NCBI RefSeq assembly: GCF_000400465.1 | Contig: NW_008806286.1 | Location: 273,454-337,453, forward strand | DNA length: 64,000 nt | Origin: Wallemia ichthyophaga EXF-994 | Taxonomy: Eukaryota; Basidiomycota; Wallemiomycetes; Wallemiales; Wallemiaceae | Direction: 5' to 3' | Notes under the pieces: model-generated | What the model was told of the DNA's origin: nothing | What the model saw: the letters and a program-made list of their open reading frames with translations, nothing else | Databases searched by the model: none | Translations under genes and position numbers: made by a program | In this document: positions 30,164 through 39,026 of the stretch, one piece after another | Layout of the letters: every line of letters begins with the position of its first letter | Numbering within the stretch: the first letter of the stretch is position 1

Positions 30164-33100
30164 ATGTCACAGCTCACTATCCTCCGCGGCTACAAAGATC
30201 CCGATAAGAATGATCTTCTGTGTGATTACCTCCGACTCCCACAGTCCTCAACACCGCTGATAGATCTAAGCGCAACGTTTGGTGTACACGGCACAAACCA
30301 AGTATTTTACGGGAATATCTATCTATTCGACCATTTCTTATGCTTCAAATCTTATGATTTGCGTTCTTGCGTCGCTACAATCCCCCTTTACTCCATACGC
30401 AGAGTTGAAAGACTTTCTACCATCAATCAGCCTGGTACTCTCGCACTCAGCTTCATTCTCTGGCACGGTTTGAAGCTTGTTGTACAGCTAAACACCCTCA
30501 AACCAAACTCTGATGACTTTTGCAATCACCTCAAGCGTTGTCTCAGAGATCAACTTGGTTTAATGAAGTCTGTAAAGGGATTTGCTAAAGGCTGTTACTC
30601 TGAGTGGCTCGTTGGTGAGGATATCGATGATACCAACGATGCCAACGATGCCAACGATGATATCAATCATGATCCTACCTCCACTCACCACCACGGCCTC
30701 GGCTTCCTATTCAAATTCCCCGGTGACCCTAAGAAACTTCGCGAGAAATCCAAACTCAGACTCTGGAAAGACTACTTTAGACTGCACGGTCGCAATATCA
30801 CTCTCGTTCGATACCCTCAATTCACCAGACTCGTTCAAGTCGGTCTCCCCTCCAAATTGCGCGGTGAAATGTGGGAAATATTGTCTGGTTCTATCTACGA
30901 CAGGTTCTCTCACCCTGGCTTATACCAACAGATTCTCGATGAACATGCAGGCGAGTCGACGATGGCTACTGACGAAATTGAAAAAGATTTGAATAGAAGT
31001 TTGCCGGAGTATGGTGCATACCAAGATCCCGTCGGTATCAACGCTCTTAGAAGGGTGTTGACGGCGTACAGCTGGCGCAATCAGGTGGGTTATTCCTACA
31101 CATTCCACCCCCGCTCATCCACCCCAAGGAACTAGGATACTGTCAAGCTATGAATATACTCGTCGCAGCTTTGTTGATGTGAGTGTTTTGCTTTTTACAT
31201 AATCATGATCATACTCACACCAAACCCTACCCAGCTATATGTCGGAAGAACAGACATTCTGGTTCTTGGACAAAATCTGCACTCGCATTCTGCCAGGCTA
31301 CTACAGTGCATCCATGTACGGTACACTACTCGACCAGAAAGTATTCGAGCATCTCGTACAAAGGACAATGCCAAGTCTACACGAACACTTTACAGCATCG
31401 GACATTCAACTATCAGTCTCTTCACTACCTTGGTTTTTGTCTCTCTACATTAACTCGATGCCACTCGTCTTCGCATTCAGGATTATTGACTGTTTCGTCG
31501 CTTTCGGCCCTCGCGTTCTCTTCCAAGTTGGATTGGCAGCACTCAAAGTGAACTCGGACAAGCTTATGGATGCCACGGATGATGGCATGGTGTTAAGTAT
31601 CTTCCGCGACTATTTTGCTAATCTCGAAGAATCAGTCTCGCCCCAGTCATCCGATCCGAAAGTGCTCAATATTACAAACTTTTCAGAGCTGCTTGTTGTC
31701 GCATTTAGAGAGGTAGGCGGATAGTCTATGAAAGTGAATCCTTTCTCACGCACACACCAGTTCAGTGTCATCACCGATGACACCATTATAGAAGAAAGGA
31801 GGAGATTCCGTGGTGGAATTATCAAATCAATTGAATTGTTCTCCAAACGATCTGCTATTCGCAATCTCAAAGACTATGGAAAGTTTGGTGTGGACGGCGT
31901 TAATAAGATCTTTGACCACTTTTTCTACGCTCTCTGCAAAACTCCTACTCCTCTAGCCGCCCTTCCTCCATCGACACCGTCTAAGCTGCGCATCAGTGAG
32001 GAGCTCTCAGACCGTACGGAGACAGTGATCGACTTGACCACGTTCAGAGTTTTTCTCAGTGACATTGCAAGTTGGGCGCGTGACGAGAAGATGATTACGA
32101 ATGGTTTTCAGCAACGTGTCGTGCGCTCAGTACCTGAAAACGAGATATACACTAAGATGTTTCATAAGTGGGACTACACGGGGAGAGCTGCGCTTGGATT
32201 GCAAGATTTAGTGAAGGGTTTGAATGGCGTCATGTTCAATGGACTACTTGACAATATTGAGTGGTTCTTCACGTTGCATGACAGCGACAATGATGGCTAT
32301 CTCACTAAGGATGAGTTGGTGCAGTTGTCAGAGAGTCTTTTGGTAAGTTTGGTATGTTGTACTGCAAACACTTCTCACCATTCCACTTCACTCCCTCACA
32401 GTTCATCTTCCGCGCTGAACCTGGCGACGCTTACCTGGGAGCCGTCAGCAAATTTATGACCAATGCCTTCGAGTATGCCGACAGCTTGATCGAGCAGCCG
32501 CAAGCGGTGAAGGAGGGCGACAAAGATAAAGCTGAAACAGTAAAAAAAGAAGCTAAACAAAAAGACCCTCTAAGCGCTACAGAAGCGTCTGACAACTGCA
32601 TCCCTGGTTCCCCACAGGTTAACAATGACGACCCATACATCAATCTTCCGACATTTCGGATGGTCTGTCTAGCTGATGAGCTGTTAGAGGCCTTCTTCGA
32701 TCAGGATCTCACACGCAGTTTCAGTTTCGAGCACGTGCCCCAATCTGCCATAGACCATCCCCTGATTGACCTCAGTACGCTCGACGATATTGGCATCGGC
32801 AGCACCGGTCTAGTGGGTAACATACTTGGCGGAATATTCAGCAAGGACAACAAAGAGATGCTCAATGGGCTAGCGGATGAGATTGGCAAATCATTCGGTA
32901 AACACCACGTTGAATACAGACCTGCTTTCGGTCGCGTCAATAGTCAGGTGGAGGTGGAAGAGAAGCGTCGACCTGCGCCTGAAGAGAAGGACAGCAGTAT
33001 CGTAAGTGGAATGGCTAACCTCCTTTCAAGCACACCGTCATGGTTCTCGAGATCTAAATCCGATCACGGCAGGCAGGAGCAGGAGCAGGTACATGAGCGT

Positions 33101-33487
33101 GAAATGGTGGAGAAGCCATCGAGCGGCACTATTAGCAGCGGCGGTGGCAGCGGTGAACAAGCAGAAGAGGAGGCACTTCTCGATCACCAACACACCTCCA
33201 CAAACGGCGAATCGCACTTGGCTTCCATTAAAGCTGCTCAGGAGGCCTTGGCTAATCGTCAAGCATTTGCTATCGATCAGCGCGACGATAATGACGACGA
33301 CGATACCTTGGACGACTCCCTTCATTCCACTGAAGAAGCAGGTGGAGAGTTCGCAATTGGCAGCGATGAGGATGAAGATATGATGGATGAAGTCGACGCT
33401 ATCGATCTCGATGACCAGCATGCTATTGGTGCCGAGGAGGCTGCCAAGATTCTTAACGCACCCGTCGATAAAGATCAGAGGATCTAG
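30164..33487 (+). CDS. GYP2: Rab GTPase-activating protein with GRAM, TBC and EF-hand parts (Gyp2/TBC1D9-like)
   Basis: Probable Rab GAP in Golgi/endosome traffic. Exons 30164-31084, 31129-31178, 31235-31712, 31761-32342 and 32402-33487 give 1038 residues. A GRAM-like domain at about 30-130 (FGVHGTNQVFYGNIYLFDHFLCF) precedes the TBC domain (about 225-450). The arginine finger is in IEKDLNRSLPEYGAY; the glutamine finger LGYCQAMN appears only after splicing the 50-nt second exon, followed by YMSEEQTFWFLDKIC. A C-terminal EF-hand-like loop, DSDNDGYLTKDE, follows at about residue 665, then a long acidic tail. Domain order is that of the TBC1D8/9 and yeast Gyp2 group. Confidence 0.9.
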
Positions 33488-33573
33488 ATAGACACGAACA
33501 AGATGATGATGATGACAACTTTTCTTTATATCAATTACAAACTACTTATACATTAGATTAAAATACACTTTTC

Positions 33574-35397
33574 TCACTTGCCTAATCCTTTCGGGCATTT
33601 GGCAGGTTGTGCGGAGCTTTCTTGTTGATGCAGCTGCCCATCACCCGATTTAACGCTCACACTCTCTTTCTCCCACTCATCGAGAAGCTGCTGATCATGA
33701 ACCTTGTGCTCCCTATTAATCAGTCTCGCGTCGTGAGGGAGGTCGTGAGGAAAGTATTCCTGGTGTACTGGATGAGCATAGGCTGGGTTATAGAGGTACT
33801 CTCTACCGTAACCTAAACTTTTCATGAGCTGAGTAGGTGCGTTTCTCAGATGAATCGGAACGGGATACTGGGGGTGATTCCTGACAGCGTCGACTGCATT
33901 GTTATAACCTACATAGCTCCTAATCGATTTCGCTGCTTCAGCGAGATATACGGTGCAGTGAGCGAGGTTGATTCTGCACTCGGGCAGTCCAATAAATTGA
34001 CAAGCTTGGTATGTGGCAGTAGCGAGGGGAAGAGCGGCGCAATCGGCCATTCCTACATCCTCTGAAGCGATAACGACCATTCTGCGAGCGATGTAGAGTG
34101 CATCTTCACCCGCCTCCACCATCCGCGCGAGCCAGTAAAGCGCGCCATCTACACAAGACCCGCGCACGGCTTTGTGGAAAGCAGATATAGAGTCGTAGTG
34201 GAAGTCACCGTCTCGGTCGTATTTGAGCACCATCGAACGTTTCAGAGATCCTAGTAGATCTTCTTTCGTTGTAGGCTTAGTGGTGGTCGACCGATGACGT
34301 ATTTCAACAGCGCGTAGTACCATTTCGAGTGAGTTGAGCGCTGCGCGTCCATCTCCATCACTTATACTGGATAGGTAACGCAGAAAGTCTGCATCTATAA
34401 TCTCTTCTATAGCTTGGTGAGCGTGATGAGCGTTCTGGTCGCGCCATTTGTGCAGTGCGTTGCGTAGCATGGTTGTTATGTCCTCCCCACTGAGCTTGGT
34501 AAGGCAGTAGACATGGCAGCGGGATAAGAGAGCATTGTTAATTTTGAATGAGGGGTTCTCTGTTGTGGCGCCTATTACCACACACGCTCCACTCTCCATA
34601 TACGGCAGAAAGGTGTCTTGCTGTGATTTGGAATAGCGGTGTATTTCATCGATGAAGAGAATAGTACGCGTGCCATTCAATTTCAGCGTCGTTTTGGCCT
34701 GATCAAGGATTTGTTTCGCCTCAGCAACGCCAGAGTTGGTAGCGGACAATTCCTTCAGCTTGGCATTGCTGCGATGAGCAATAATTCTAGCTAGCGTTGT
34801 CTTTCCAGATCCAGGTGGTCCCCAGAAGATAGAGCTGGGGATATTGTCGCTCAGTATCATGCTGCGCAATATCCCATTCTCGCCCATGAGGTCCTCCTGA
34901 CCGACGTAACCATCTATTGTCGTCGGTCGGACTCTCTCAGCTAGTGGCTGAGCTTGAATTAGATTATTCGGTGTACTTTGCGTCGCCTTAGTTGTGAATA
35001 TTGGAGCTGGTGGTACATCTGTCTTCTGCTTGTTCTGCCTGTGCGTTGTATTTTCTGCCTTTTTCTTCTTTGATTGTGTGGGTATAATTTCGAGATCGCT
35101 GTCGCTGTCATTTTTATCGTTGTCGTTGTCTTTGTCGTTGTCGTCGACACGACTAGCAGGTTTCTTCGCGTCCGATTTGCTAGCTGATTTTCTCTTCTTG
35201 GTCTTGCTGCCGCTCACGCTTCCGCTCGCTGGGGTCATGAAAGACCAATCACCATTCTCATTCTTAATCTGATTCTGAATCGCGCTGGTACGCGGCTTAC
35301 TGGGAGACTTTGCAAGTGTGCAGCTTTTATCGAGATGATCATTTATCGCGTCACTCGGTAGATCTATCGCGCAGACTGGACATTTCACGGTGGTCAT
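33574..35397 (-). CDS. MGS1: Mgs1/WRNIP1 AAA+ ATPase for replication-fork maintenance
   Basis: Clamp-loader-like ATPase that acts with PCNA and DNA polymerase delta at stalled forks. Single exon, 607 residues. Start set at MTTVKCPVC, directly before the Rad18-type ubiquitin-binding zinc finger (C-x2-C...H-x3-4-C within residues 5-27). A basic linker follows, then the AAA+ core: RPTTIDGYVGQEDLMG, Walker A GPPGSGKTT, Walker B LFIDEIHR, sensor 1 GATTENPSF. The C-terminal MgsA tetramerisation domain includes RGSCVDGALYWLARMVEAGEDALYIARR and VPIHLRNAPTQLMKSLGYG. Confidence 0.95.
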   Translation of the reverse strand: MTTVKCPVCAIDLPSDAINDHLDKSCTLAKSPSKPRTSAIQNQIKNENGDWSFMTPASGSVSGSKTKKRKSASKSDAKKPASRVDDNDKDNDNDKNDSDSDLEIIPTQSKKKKAENTTHRQNKQKTDVPPAPIFTTKATQSTPNNLIQAQPLAERVRPTTIDGYVGQEDLMGENGILRSMILSDNIPSSIFWGPPGSGKTTLARIIAHRSNAKLKELSATNSGVAEAKQILDQAKTTLKLNGTRTILFIDEIHRYSKSQQDTFLPYMESGACVVIGATTENPSFKINNALLSRCHVYCLTKLSGEDITTMLRNALHKWRDQNAHHAHQAIEEIIDADFLRYLSSISDGDGRAALNSLEMVLRAVEIRHRSTTTKPTTKEDLLGSLKRSMVLKYDRDGDFHYDSISAFHKAVRGSCVDGALYWLARMVEAGEDALYIARRMVVIASEDVGMADCAALPLATATYQACQFIGLPECRINLAHCTVYLAEAAKSIRSYVGYNNAVDAVRNHPQYPVPIHLRNAPTQLMKSLGYGREYLYNPAYAHPVHQEYFPHDLPHDARLINREHKVHDQQLLDEWEKESVSVKSGDGQLHQQESSAQPAKCPKGLGK

Positions 35398-35914
35398 GGG
35401 TGGTGGCAGCGATGGCAGCGGATAATGAACGAGTGAGGGTGGTTTTGGGTGCTCTGAGTGTTTATACAGCACTACAGTGAGCTTTAAGCAAATTTAAGTT
35501 GAGAAGCCGGCAAGTAGATACCTTGATAACTTGAAAAGTCGACAAGACGCGTGATGTCATTTTAAAAAAGTTGATAAACTTTATTTGTTTATTTAAGCTT
35601 GATGAGAGAGTAGTGGCTGGTTATTTAACAGCTTCACACCTTCACAATATGTCGTATGTACCTAGACACGGCAAGCCTGGCGAATGTAACACAATATTCG
35701 AAACATATTAAATTAAAGACCCTAATAATGTTCCAGGCTGACCAGCTTACAGCTCACAACTGCGCATGCTCACCTTCCATTTCTGTCGTTTGTGTTCAAA
35801 ATTCGCCGATAAAATTTTCCGCAAATTGAATTAATTAACTTAGGAGAATAAATAGAGAAAGAGATATGCACTAAACTCTCACAACTCAACAATCAACACT
35901 CAACACTCACCGCA
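35398..35914. other. Intergenic promoter region of MGS1 and the hydrophobin gene
   Basis: 517 bp, AT-rich, the longest clean upstream region in the window. Near 35500-35550 it has CAAGT/ACTTG words. A TATA-like ATAAATAG at 35848-35855 lies 60 bp before the hydrophobin ATG, followed by a C/A-rich leader with ACTCAACA-type repeats, as often seen before highly expressed fungal genes. No reading frame of interest was found. Confidence 0.5.
35848..35855 (+). promoter_or_regulatory. TATA-like element of the hydrophobin gene
   Basis: ATAAATAG, 60 bp upstream of the start codon and just before a C/A-rich leader. Position and sequence are suggestive only. Confidence 0.4.
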
Positions 35915-36291
35915 ATGCAATTCTCGACTATCGCACTCACCGCAACAGCCTTCTTCTCCGCATCACTCGCTTCCAAGCTGCAAATGAGAGCGGGTGACTG
36001 CTCCACGGAGAACGTCAAGTGCTGCAACCAAGTCAAGGACGCTTCCTCTATCGACACTGGTACGCTTGGATTGCTCGGCATTGACGAACTCGCTGGCCAA
36101 GTCGGACTCGAGTGTACCCAAGTCGCTGCTGCCATCGGTGTACCTATCTCTGACCAATGCAAGACTACCGCTGCATGCTGCAGTGGTCAAACCCAAAACG
36201 GTGTTGCCAACTTGGTACGTAGGATGCTGGCTTCTAACACATTGTCTAACCATGCTGCTTCTAGGGCTGCACTCCAATCTCTATCATCTAG
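35915..36291 (+). CDS. Class I hydrophobin
   Basis: Small secreted amphipathic protein that coats fungal surfaces. Exons 35915-36214 and 36265-36291 (50-nt intron with TCTAAC branch) give 108 residues. Signal peptide MQFSTIALTATAFFSASLAS. All eight cysteines are present in hydrophobin spacing: C (GDCST), CC (KCCNQ), C (LECTQ), C (DQCKT), CC (ACCSG) and a final C supplied by the second exon (GCTPISII). The CC doublets and the long C3-C4 loop favour class I. Without splicing the eighth cysteine would be lost. It is the only hydrophobin in the window. Confidence 0.93.
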
Positions 36292-36402
36292 GCTACTACC
36301 ACTTGTATTTTTCTATAGTGAAACCAATTTGAGACATTCGTGTTGATGTGATGTGTATGTAAGGAATGCATGAAACGGAAAAAGACGTCTATAATCTCGA
36401 GT

Positions 36403-37403
36403 CTATCTCTTGACCCAAGTTCTTTGTTTGCGAGCTTTGACGAGATTAGTTTTCTTCCTCTCGACTTGTCTAGGGTCACGCAGGAGAAGACCAGCTGGTG
36501 TGGAGTGTGAGTGTGAGTGTCAACGCCAATAAAGAGGGAAAACTCACCCTTCTTCAAAACCCTCTTAACGCTGCGTTCATCATCCGACTGCAAACCGAAT
36601 CGCTGATCAATCTGACCGAGCAAACCTTTAGCGATACCATGCGCAAGAGCTCCCGCCTGCCCCGACGTACCACCCCCTCTAACGAGAGCAAAGATGTTAA
36701 ATGAGCCTAGCTGACCGGTGACTTTGAGAGGGAGGGTGATGTGTTCTCTGTCGTGAAGACGCGGGAAGAAGGCGCTTACGGGTTGGTTGTTGACCAGAAT
36801 TTCACTTGTGCGTACTTGCTTATCGTTACAAGTAGGCAACAGCCAAACTCTGGCGGAACTCTCTTTACGTTTGCCTACGGTGTAACTCCTGCCAATGTCG
36901 TCGATTTCAACGGGTTTGCGCTGGGCTACGTGCACCTCTCTGCCACCAGGAGGTTCGTAGTTTCTGAGGGAGAGTTGAATGTCGTCGACGATCTGCGCCG
37001 TCTGTGCACCACCAGAGTTAGCGGCGGGGAGGAGCTTTGTGATGGAATTGAGGAGGTCGATCAGGCGGCGGTATTCGGAAGCTTTGAGGTGGGTTTCGAG
37101 TCTCTTCTCGATGGCGTCCTGGCTGAGCCATTTGAACAAGACGCGGGAGTCCTCGGAGCGGAGAAGGTGGAGCTTGTTTGTAGGCAAGGCGAGGGCATTG
37201 GAGATGGATCTTTGTGAGTGTCTCTTCAACGATTCTAGATTGGCGATAGAAGACTCAAATAACGGGCGTCCAGTGAAGTAGAACGAGTTTGTTGGTTTAG
37301 GCTGGGGCTTGAGGGGAGAAACGGGGGAATTACGGGGAGTGTAAGTGTTTGTTGAATATTGCCTTGAAATAGGTCTATTAATACACCTAGGAATTCTCAA
37401 CAT
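36403..37403 (-). CDS. MRPS9: Mitochondrial small-subunit ribosomal protein uS9m
   Basis: Component of the mitochondrial 30S-like subunit. Exons 37403-36548 and 36494-36403 (53-nt intron) give 315 residues. Start chosen at MLRIPRCINRPISRQYS, an import presequence; 23 codons upstream in frame are not presequence-like. A fungal N-terminal extension precedes the S9 fold (IGRSYTVGKRKESSARVWL, TGQLGSFNIFALVRGGGTSGQAGALAHGIAKGLL). The second exon supplies the universal S9 tail LLLRDPRQVERKKTNLVKARKQRTWVKR-type ending; the unspliced frame would lack it. Head-to-head with DAD2 (35 bp). Confidence 0.93.
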
Positions 37404-37438
37404 TGTAGCCTCGTCGTCGTCAAGTAAAAACGCTGAAA

Positions 37439-37916
37439 ATGCACCAAAAAAGATCATCGATACATCCATCAATTAGCAGAGGATCGCAGAAGCAATCCAC
37501 TCCAATTTCCACAATACTCCCTGCCAAAGCGCTTGAGCTGCATGGATTGGAGCAAGTGAAGGAGGCGAGTGGTGAGCTGCTAGAACGCGTGGAAGGACTC
37601 GCAGATGAAGCGCATAAGCTTGCACAAGGTGGAGAAGCAGTGGGGAAAGTATTGGGGGTTTGGGAGGAGTTATTCAGTGTTATTCGATTGATGGGATGTG
37701 AGTTGTTGTCTTTGGCGGTGCTTCACGAGTCTTACGCGTATTTAAGCTGTAAGCGGTAATCAGCAGGGGACAGAGACAGCGACAGCGACAACGACAGCAA
37801 CAACGACAGCGACAAGGGATGGTGATGGATACGCCGATCAAAACACAGACACAGAAACACAGAAGCCAATTGAGAAATTAGTCCGTGTACCCGTAGATGG
37901 ACACTCCATAAAGTGA
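37439..37916 (+). CDS. DAD2: DASH/Dam1 complex subunit Dad2
   Basis: Outer-kinetochore ring component that couples kinetochores to microtubules in fungi. Exons 37439-37697 and 37747-37916 give 142 residues. The core matches Dad2: LHGLEQVKEASGELLERVEGL, then GEAVGKVLGVWEELFSVIRLMG. The second exon, entered at ATTTAAG (37745-37746), encodes a Thr/Ala-repeat stretch from ACAGCG units and the family's end EKLVRVPVDG. Two other AG sites nearby (37763, 37766) are out of frame with the phase-1 donor. The core is short and the family call rests on the GEAV...W block. Confidence 0.75.
37770..37816 (+). repeat. ACAGCG hexanucleotide-type repeat in DAD2
   Basis: Imperfect ACAGMG/ACAACG units encode alternating Thr and Ala in the second DAD2 exon. 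Length variation in whole hexamers would keep the frame. Confidence 0.7.
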
Positions 37917-37952
37917 TGTATTCCTGTAGATATCCCTTGAATTGTTACAATT

Positions 37953-38341
37953 ATGGTTAAATCGACTGATATTTTGCTTATGGTGGTGTGTACATGATCT
38001 GATATTCTACTCAACCCTTTAAATTTCCTAGGTTACAATAATATTCCCACCCGCTGCTGTTGGTTTCATTTCTGGCTGCTCATGCGATTTGGTGGGTGAA
38101 TTTACCCAAAACACACTCAGCCAACAACACACAGCTTATAAATATCGGTCTATGCCTCCTTGGCTACCTTCCTGGCCATATTCACGCTTTCTGGCTCATC
38201 TACAAGCGTATGGCCGCAGAAGAGCAATACGGTTACAAAGGCTTTAAATATCTTGGGAATGGAAAGTATGAGAGCGTTGAATATATATCTCAACAACCAC
38301 AACATCCTCCACCTGCTTACGGTGCAACTGAGAATGCTTAA
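37953..38341 (+). CDS. PMP3/UPF0057 proteolipid with PPAY motif (Sna3-like)
   Basis: Small two-helix membrane protein. Exons 37953-37985, 38032-38091 and 38135-38341 give 99 residues. Splicing assembles the family signature IIFPPAAVGFISGCSCDL joined to LINIGLCLLGYLPGHIHAFWLIYKR. The cytosolic tail ends PPPAYGATENA; PPAY is a WW-ligand motif as in yeast Sna3, which rides the multivesicular-body pathway through the Rsp5 ligase. Function in sorting or membrane-potential control is inferred from the family. Introns are 46 and 43 nt. Confidence 0.88.
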
Positions 38342-38379
38342 TTTATCGTTATTGTAATTTTATCCTTTTTTTCTGATCG

Positions 38380-39002
38380 ACTCTATCACAATGCCCGCTT
38401 ATATCTATCAATTATCAAATCTATCAAGCTGTACATACGAAGAAGAGGGACGCCATTAAAGAATTCCTAGAGAAACAAGCTCAAATCAGCAAACAACTCA
38501 AAGAAATCAGGTCGAGTAAGGATCATCCATTAGGCTGTTCAAAGAAATCGATGATTCGAGACGTTTAATTGAGATGAATCTACTTGGAAACGCTTCGTTG
38601 ATGCTTATAAAACCTCCGCGAGCCGAGAATCATCTATCCTGACCTTTACATCACCGAGGAGAGTGAAATTAGAATAGGAGAGGCCATGAATCACGCAAAC
38701 AGAAACGCTGAAAACAGTCATCTGATTGGCGCACAAAACGACGTCATATAGAACACCCGAAACACCACGGAATCGCCCCTTGATCATCCCACCAGCGGTC
38801 TCAAAGAGGTTATCGACGACGACGATCAGTCCTCCAAAGACAAGCCCCGCGATTTCTTAACAAACGGCAAAGCTGTATTCACGAAACAGTCTTCATCTAC
38901 TGACTTGCTTTGTTACACGACGTGTGCTCAAAGTTTGCATGACACTTGCACAGCTACATCCCAAGTAATTCTACTTGACAGCTCGAGAAAAAGAAATTTA
39001 TA
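38380..39002 (+). pseudogene. Possible decayed gene: coding-like text in all three plus frames
   Basis: Between the Sna3-like gene and IleRS. In frame 1 from about 38404 it reads INYQIYQAVHTKKRDAIKEF...QISKQLKEI. In frame 0 from 38538 it reads FKEIDDSRRLIEMN. In frame 2 from 38573 it reads DESTWKRFVDAYKTSASRE. Frame 1 resumes from 38617 with PRIIYPDLYITEESEIRIGE to a TAG at about 38749, then continues past it to a TAA at 39000. An 11-bp direct repeat TCAAAGAAATC (38498 and 38539) marks the first frame change. The product is not recognised; unrecognised introns or chance reading remain possible. Confidence 0.35.
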
Positions 39003-39026
39003 ACTTTAAACATTTTAAGCTTCCCC

